This document shows positions 32,479-34,367 of a DNA stretch of 34,367 nucleotides, piece by piece (position 1 is the stretch's first letter; every line of letters begins with the position of its first letter). A program made the position numbers and the translations under genes. The notes below the pieces were generated by a model that did not search any database, was not told the origin of the DNA, and was given only the letters and a program-made list of their open reading frames with translations. Source of the DNA: Candidatus Pelagibacter sp. (GTDB lineage Bacteria > Pseudomonadota > Alphaproteobacteria > Pelagibacterales > Pelagibacteraceae); the NCBI GenBank assembly GCA_028227525.1, contig JAOJAE010000012.1, positions 1 to 34,367 of the forward strand. The letters run 5' to 3'.

Positions 32479-33921
32479 ATGACCATCGGTTGGCATTTTG
32501 ATAATACGTATTCAAAATTATCAAATACATTTAAAGAAGATATCAAACCTACTCCAGTTCATGATCCTGAGTTAGTTATTTTAAATGAACAATTAGCAGC
32601 AGATTTAAATTTAGATTTTTCAAAAATTAAAGATAAAGATTTATCTTTTTTATTTTCTGGAAATTCTCTACCTGAAGGAAGTAACACGATTGCTCAAGCG
32701 TATGCAGGTCATCAATTTGGGCATTTTACTATGCTAGGCGATGGAAGAGCTGTTCTATTAGGGGAGCATTTATCCAATAAAAACATACGTTTTGATATTC
32801 AATTTAAAGGTTCGGGAAGAACTTCATTTTCTAGAGGTGGAGATGGTCGTGCTGCATTAGGACCAATGCTTAGGGAATATATTATAAGTGAGGCTATTAA
32901 CGCATTAAATATTCCTACAACTAGAAGCTTGGCTGTAGTTAAAACAGGTGAAAAAGTTGTTAGAGAAAATTTGTTAGAAGGAGCTATTTTAACAAGAGTT
33001 GCTTCAAGCCACATCCGTGTTGGAACCTTTCAATACATAGCTGCAAGACAAAATATTGAGGATCTTAAAACGTTAGTCGATTACACTATTGAAAGACATT
33101 ATCCTCAAATTAAATCTTCAAAAACAAAGGCTTTAGATCTATTAAACCTAGTAATGAAAAAACAATGTCAGCTAGTAGTTGATTGGATGCGTGTAGGTTT
33201 TATTCATGGAGTAATGAATACAGATAATATGACAATATCTGGAGAAACAATTGATTATGGTCCATGTGCATTTATGGATCAATATCACCCTAAAACAGTT
33301 TTTAGTTCTATAGATAAATTGGGGAGATATGCATATTCTAATCAACCACCAATAACTAAATGGAATTTAACTAGATTTGCTGAATGTCTCATTCCACTTA
33401 TTGATAAAAATGAAGATACAGCAATTAAAATTGCAACTGATGTGATTGATAACTTTCAAAATATTTATGAGAAAAAATGGTTAAATATGATGAGAGATAA
33501 ACTAGGTTTATTTGGTGAAGATAAAAACGATAGAAAATTAATTGATGATCTACTTAATTGGATGGAAAAAAATAAAATTGATTATACAAATATTTTTTGT
33601 CATTTAATGGATATCAAAATAGATAATAACACTTATAAAGATAAAACTTTTTTAACGTGGTTTGATGAATGGAAAAAAAGATCTCAATTAAATAATTCTT
33701 CTAAAAAAAAACAAATTGAATTAATGAAAAAAAATAATCCAATTGTTATTCCAAGAAATCATAAGGTAGAAGAAGCTTTAACTGAAGCAAACAATGGTAG
33801 TTTAGAGGGAATGAATAAGCTTAATGATATATTAAAAAATCCTTATTCTAATCAAGAAAATATAACAACCTATCAATTACCTTCAAAAAACACTGAATAT
33901 CAAACATTTTGTGGTACTTGA
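32479..33921 (+). CDS. selO: SelO-family protein adenylyltransferase (YdiU)
   Basis: A pseudokinase-fold enzyme that transfers AMP to protein Ser, Thr or Tyr, linked to redox regulation. The 480-aa length is normal. Marks are AQAYAGHQFGHFTMLGDGRA, FDIQFKGSGRTSFSRGGDGR, GAILTRVASSHIRVGTFQY, and HGVMNTDNMTISGETIDYGP with the metal-binding Asn/Asp. The C-terminus ends TFCGT, keeping the Cys three from the end where some homologues have selenocysteine. It follows fdsA by 5 nt, so it is probably read with the formate dehydrogenase genes. Its 3' end overlaps the convergent oxygenase gene by 22 nt. Confidence 0.95.
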   Translation: MTIGWHFDNTYSKLSNTFKEDIKPTPVHDPELVILNEQLAADLNLDFSKIKDKDLSFLFSGNSLPEGSNTIAQAYAGHQFGHFTMLGDGRAVLLGEHLSNKNIRFDIQFKGSGRTSFSRGGDGRAALGPMLREYIISEAINALNIPTTRSLAVVKTGEKVVRENLLEGAILTRVASSHIRVGTFQYIAARQNIEDLKTLVDYTIERHYPQIKSSKTKALDLLNLVMKKQCQLVVDWMRVGFIHGVMNTDNMTISGETIDYGPCAFMDQYHPKTVFSSIDKLGRYAYSNQPPITKWNLTRFAECLIPLIDKNEDTAIKIATDVIDNFQNIYEKKWLNMMRDKLGLFGEDKNDRKLIDDLLNWMEKNKIDYTNIFCHLMDIKIDNNTYKDKTFLTWFDEWKKRSQLNNSSKKKQIELMKKNNPIVIPRNHKVEEALTEANNGSLEGMNKLNDILKNPYSNQENITTYQLPSKNTEYQTFCGT

Positions 33922-34367
33922 GTCTTAAATGGAAAATGCATCCATCCAGTTACAATATATTTTAAGCCTGATTTTAATACTTCACCTTTATGAGCATGAG
34001 TCCATTCTGCAGGCCAGATTAAAGTTTTACCCTTCTCAGGTTTTATTTTCAAATTGAAATGTTCAAAATATGTTTCACCACCAATATCGACATCGTTTAA
34101 GTAGGTCATCCATGCAAATACTCTATGCATACTTTGAAGACTTCCTCTTTCACAATGCATAAGGTTATAATGCCCTCCAGGTTCATATTTTTGTATATTG
34201 AAGCTTGGAATATCTAAAGTTTTAAGATTATTTTTTAAAAAAGGCCACTGTATTTTGTAGTCTTGGTAACACTTATAAAGTTCTTCAATATAAATTTTTA
34301 TATCTTTGAATTCATCTTCAATTAAATTGTTTGGGTCTATAGATATATCAACAGATTTTTTAGCCTT
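33900..34367 (-). CDS. 2-oxoglutarate/Fe(II) oxygenase, prolyl 4-hydroxylase-like (5' end outside window)
   Basis: The reading frame is open from its stop at 33900 to the window edge (156 codons), so the gene starts to the right of the window. The visible part ends in the double-stranded beta-helix core: a substrate-side lead-in IQKYEPGGHYNLMHCERG, where His-Cys-Glu can be the HxD/E metal pair, then SMHRVFAWMTYLNDVDIGGE followed by TYF, and WPAEWTHAHKGEVLKSGLKY supplying the distal His and the Lys for 2-oxoglutarate. This is the prolyl 4-hydroxylase alpha-like pattern. The substrate is unknown. Confidence 0.87.
   Translation of the reverse strand, partial: KAKKSVDISIDPNNLIEDEFKDIKIYIEELYKCYQDYKIQWPFLKNNLKTLDIPSFNIQKYEPGGHYNLMHCERGSLQSMHRVFAWMTYLNDVDIGGETYFEHFNLKIKPEKGKTLIWPAEWTHAHKGEVLKSGLKYIVTGWMHFPFKTQVPQNV

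Noticed and set aside
1..34367. tRNA or rRNA genes
   Set aside because: No cloverleaf-like or rRNA-like sequence was seen in the short gaps; a proper tRNA scan was not possible here.

Overview
The window is a very AT-rich (about 30% G+C by eye), tightly packed bacterial chromosome segment. Gaps are short, many genes overlap by a few bases, and proteins are rich in Lys, Ile and Asn. Gene content (creatinase beside a glycine amidinotransferase-like enzyme, a DddQ-like cupin, many EamA/MFS permeases, an NAD-linked formate dehydrogenase) points to a streamlined marine alphaproteobacterium of the SAR11/Pelagibacterales type. This is inferred from style and content; no rRNA or tRNA gene is visible.

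Layout. 1-6300 is housekeeping: the end of rplI, dnaB, an MMPL/RND exporter, cvpA and purF, all on +. 6299-11329 holds an HD-domain protein, the glutathione genes gshA and gshB, an EamA permease and an MFS permease. 11374-12953 has a minus-strand D-2-hydroxyacid dehydrogenase and a YajQ-type protein. 12971-14552 is a two-gene unit: a class IV PLP aminotransferase and a DddQ-like DMSP lyase-type cupin.

12971-20064 is the unusual part. Seven ungapped copies of a 37-nt motif (two ACTAG half-sites exactly 12 nt apart, then TTT and a GATAAAACAA-like tail) punctuate it. Between them lie the aminotransferase/cupin pair, two divergent small lipoproteins, three exported proteins of unknown function, and two truncated copies of the 5' end of a 75-aa gene whose intact copy is at 19837. 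Both truncated copies read 22 codons and are followed by phased 10-bp repeats, a 65-nt spacer and another 37-nt motif. A 127-bp perfect direct repeat brackets the last two-gene insert. I read this as a small gene-capture locus: cassettes apparently delivered to the 5' end of the 75-aa gene, each bringing a fresh promoter and gene start. No recombinase gene is in the window.

20057-24362 (minus strand) is a compact unit of EamA permease, creatinase, amidinotransferase-like protein and threonine aldolase, which together look like a route from guanidino compounds and threonine to glycine or sarcosine. 24414-32473 is a molybdenum formate dehydrogenase locus: moeA and mobA on minus; a SufU-like scaffold, an HPP membrane protein, fdhD, fdsB and fdsA on plus. 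It is followed by selO and, convergent to it, a partial 2-oxoglutarate/Fe(II) oxygenase that runs off the right edge.
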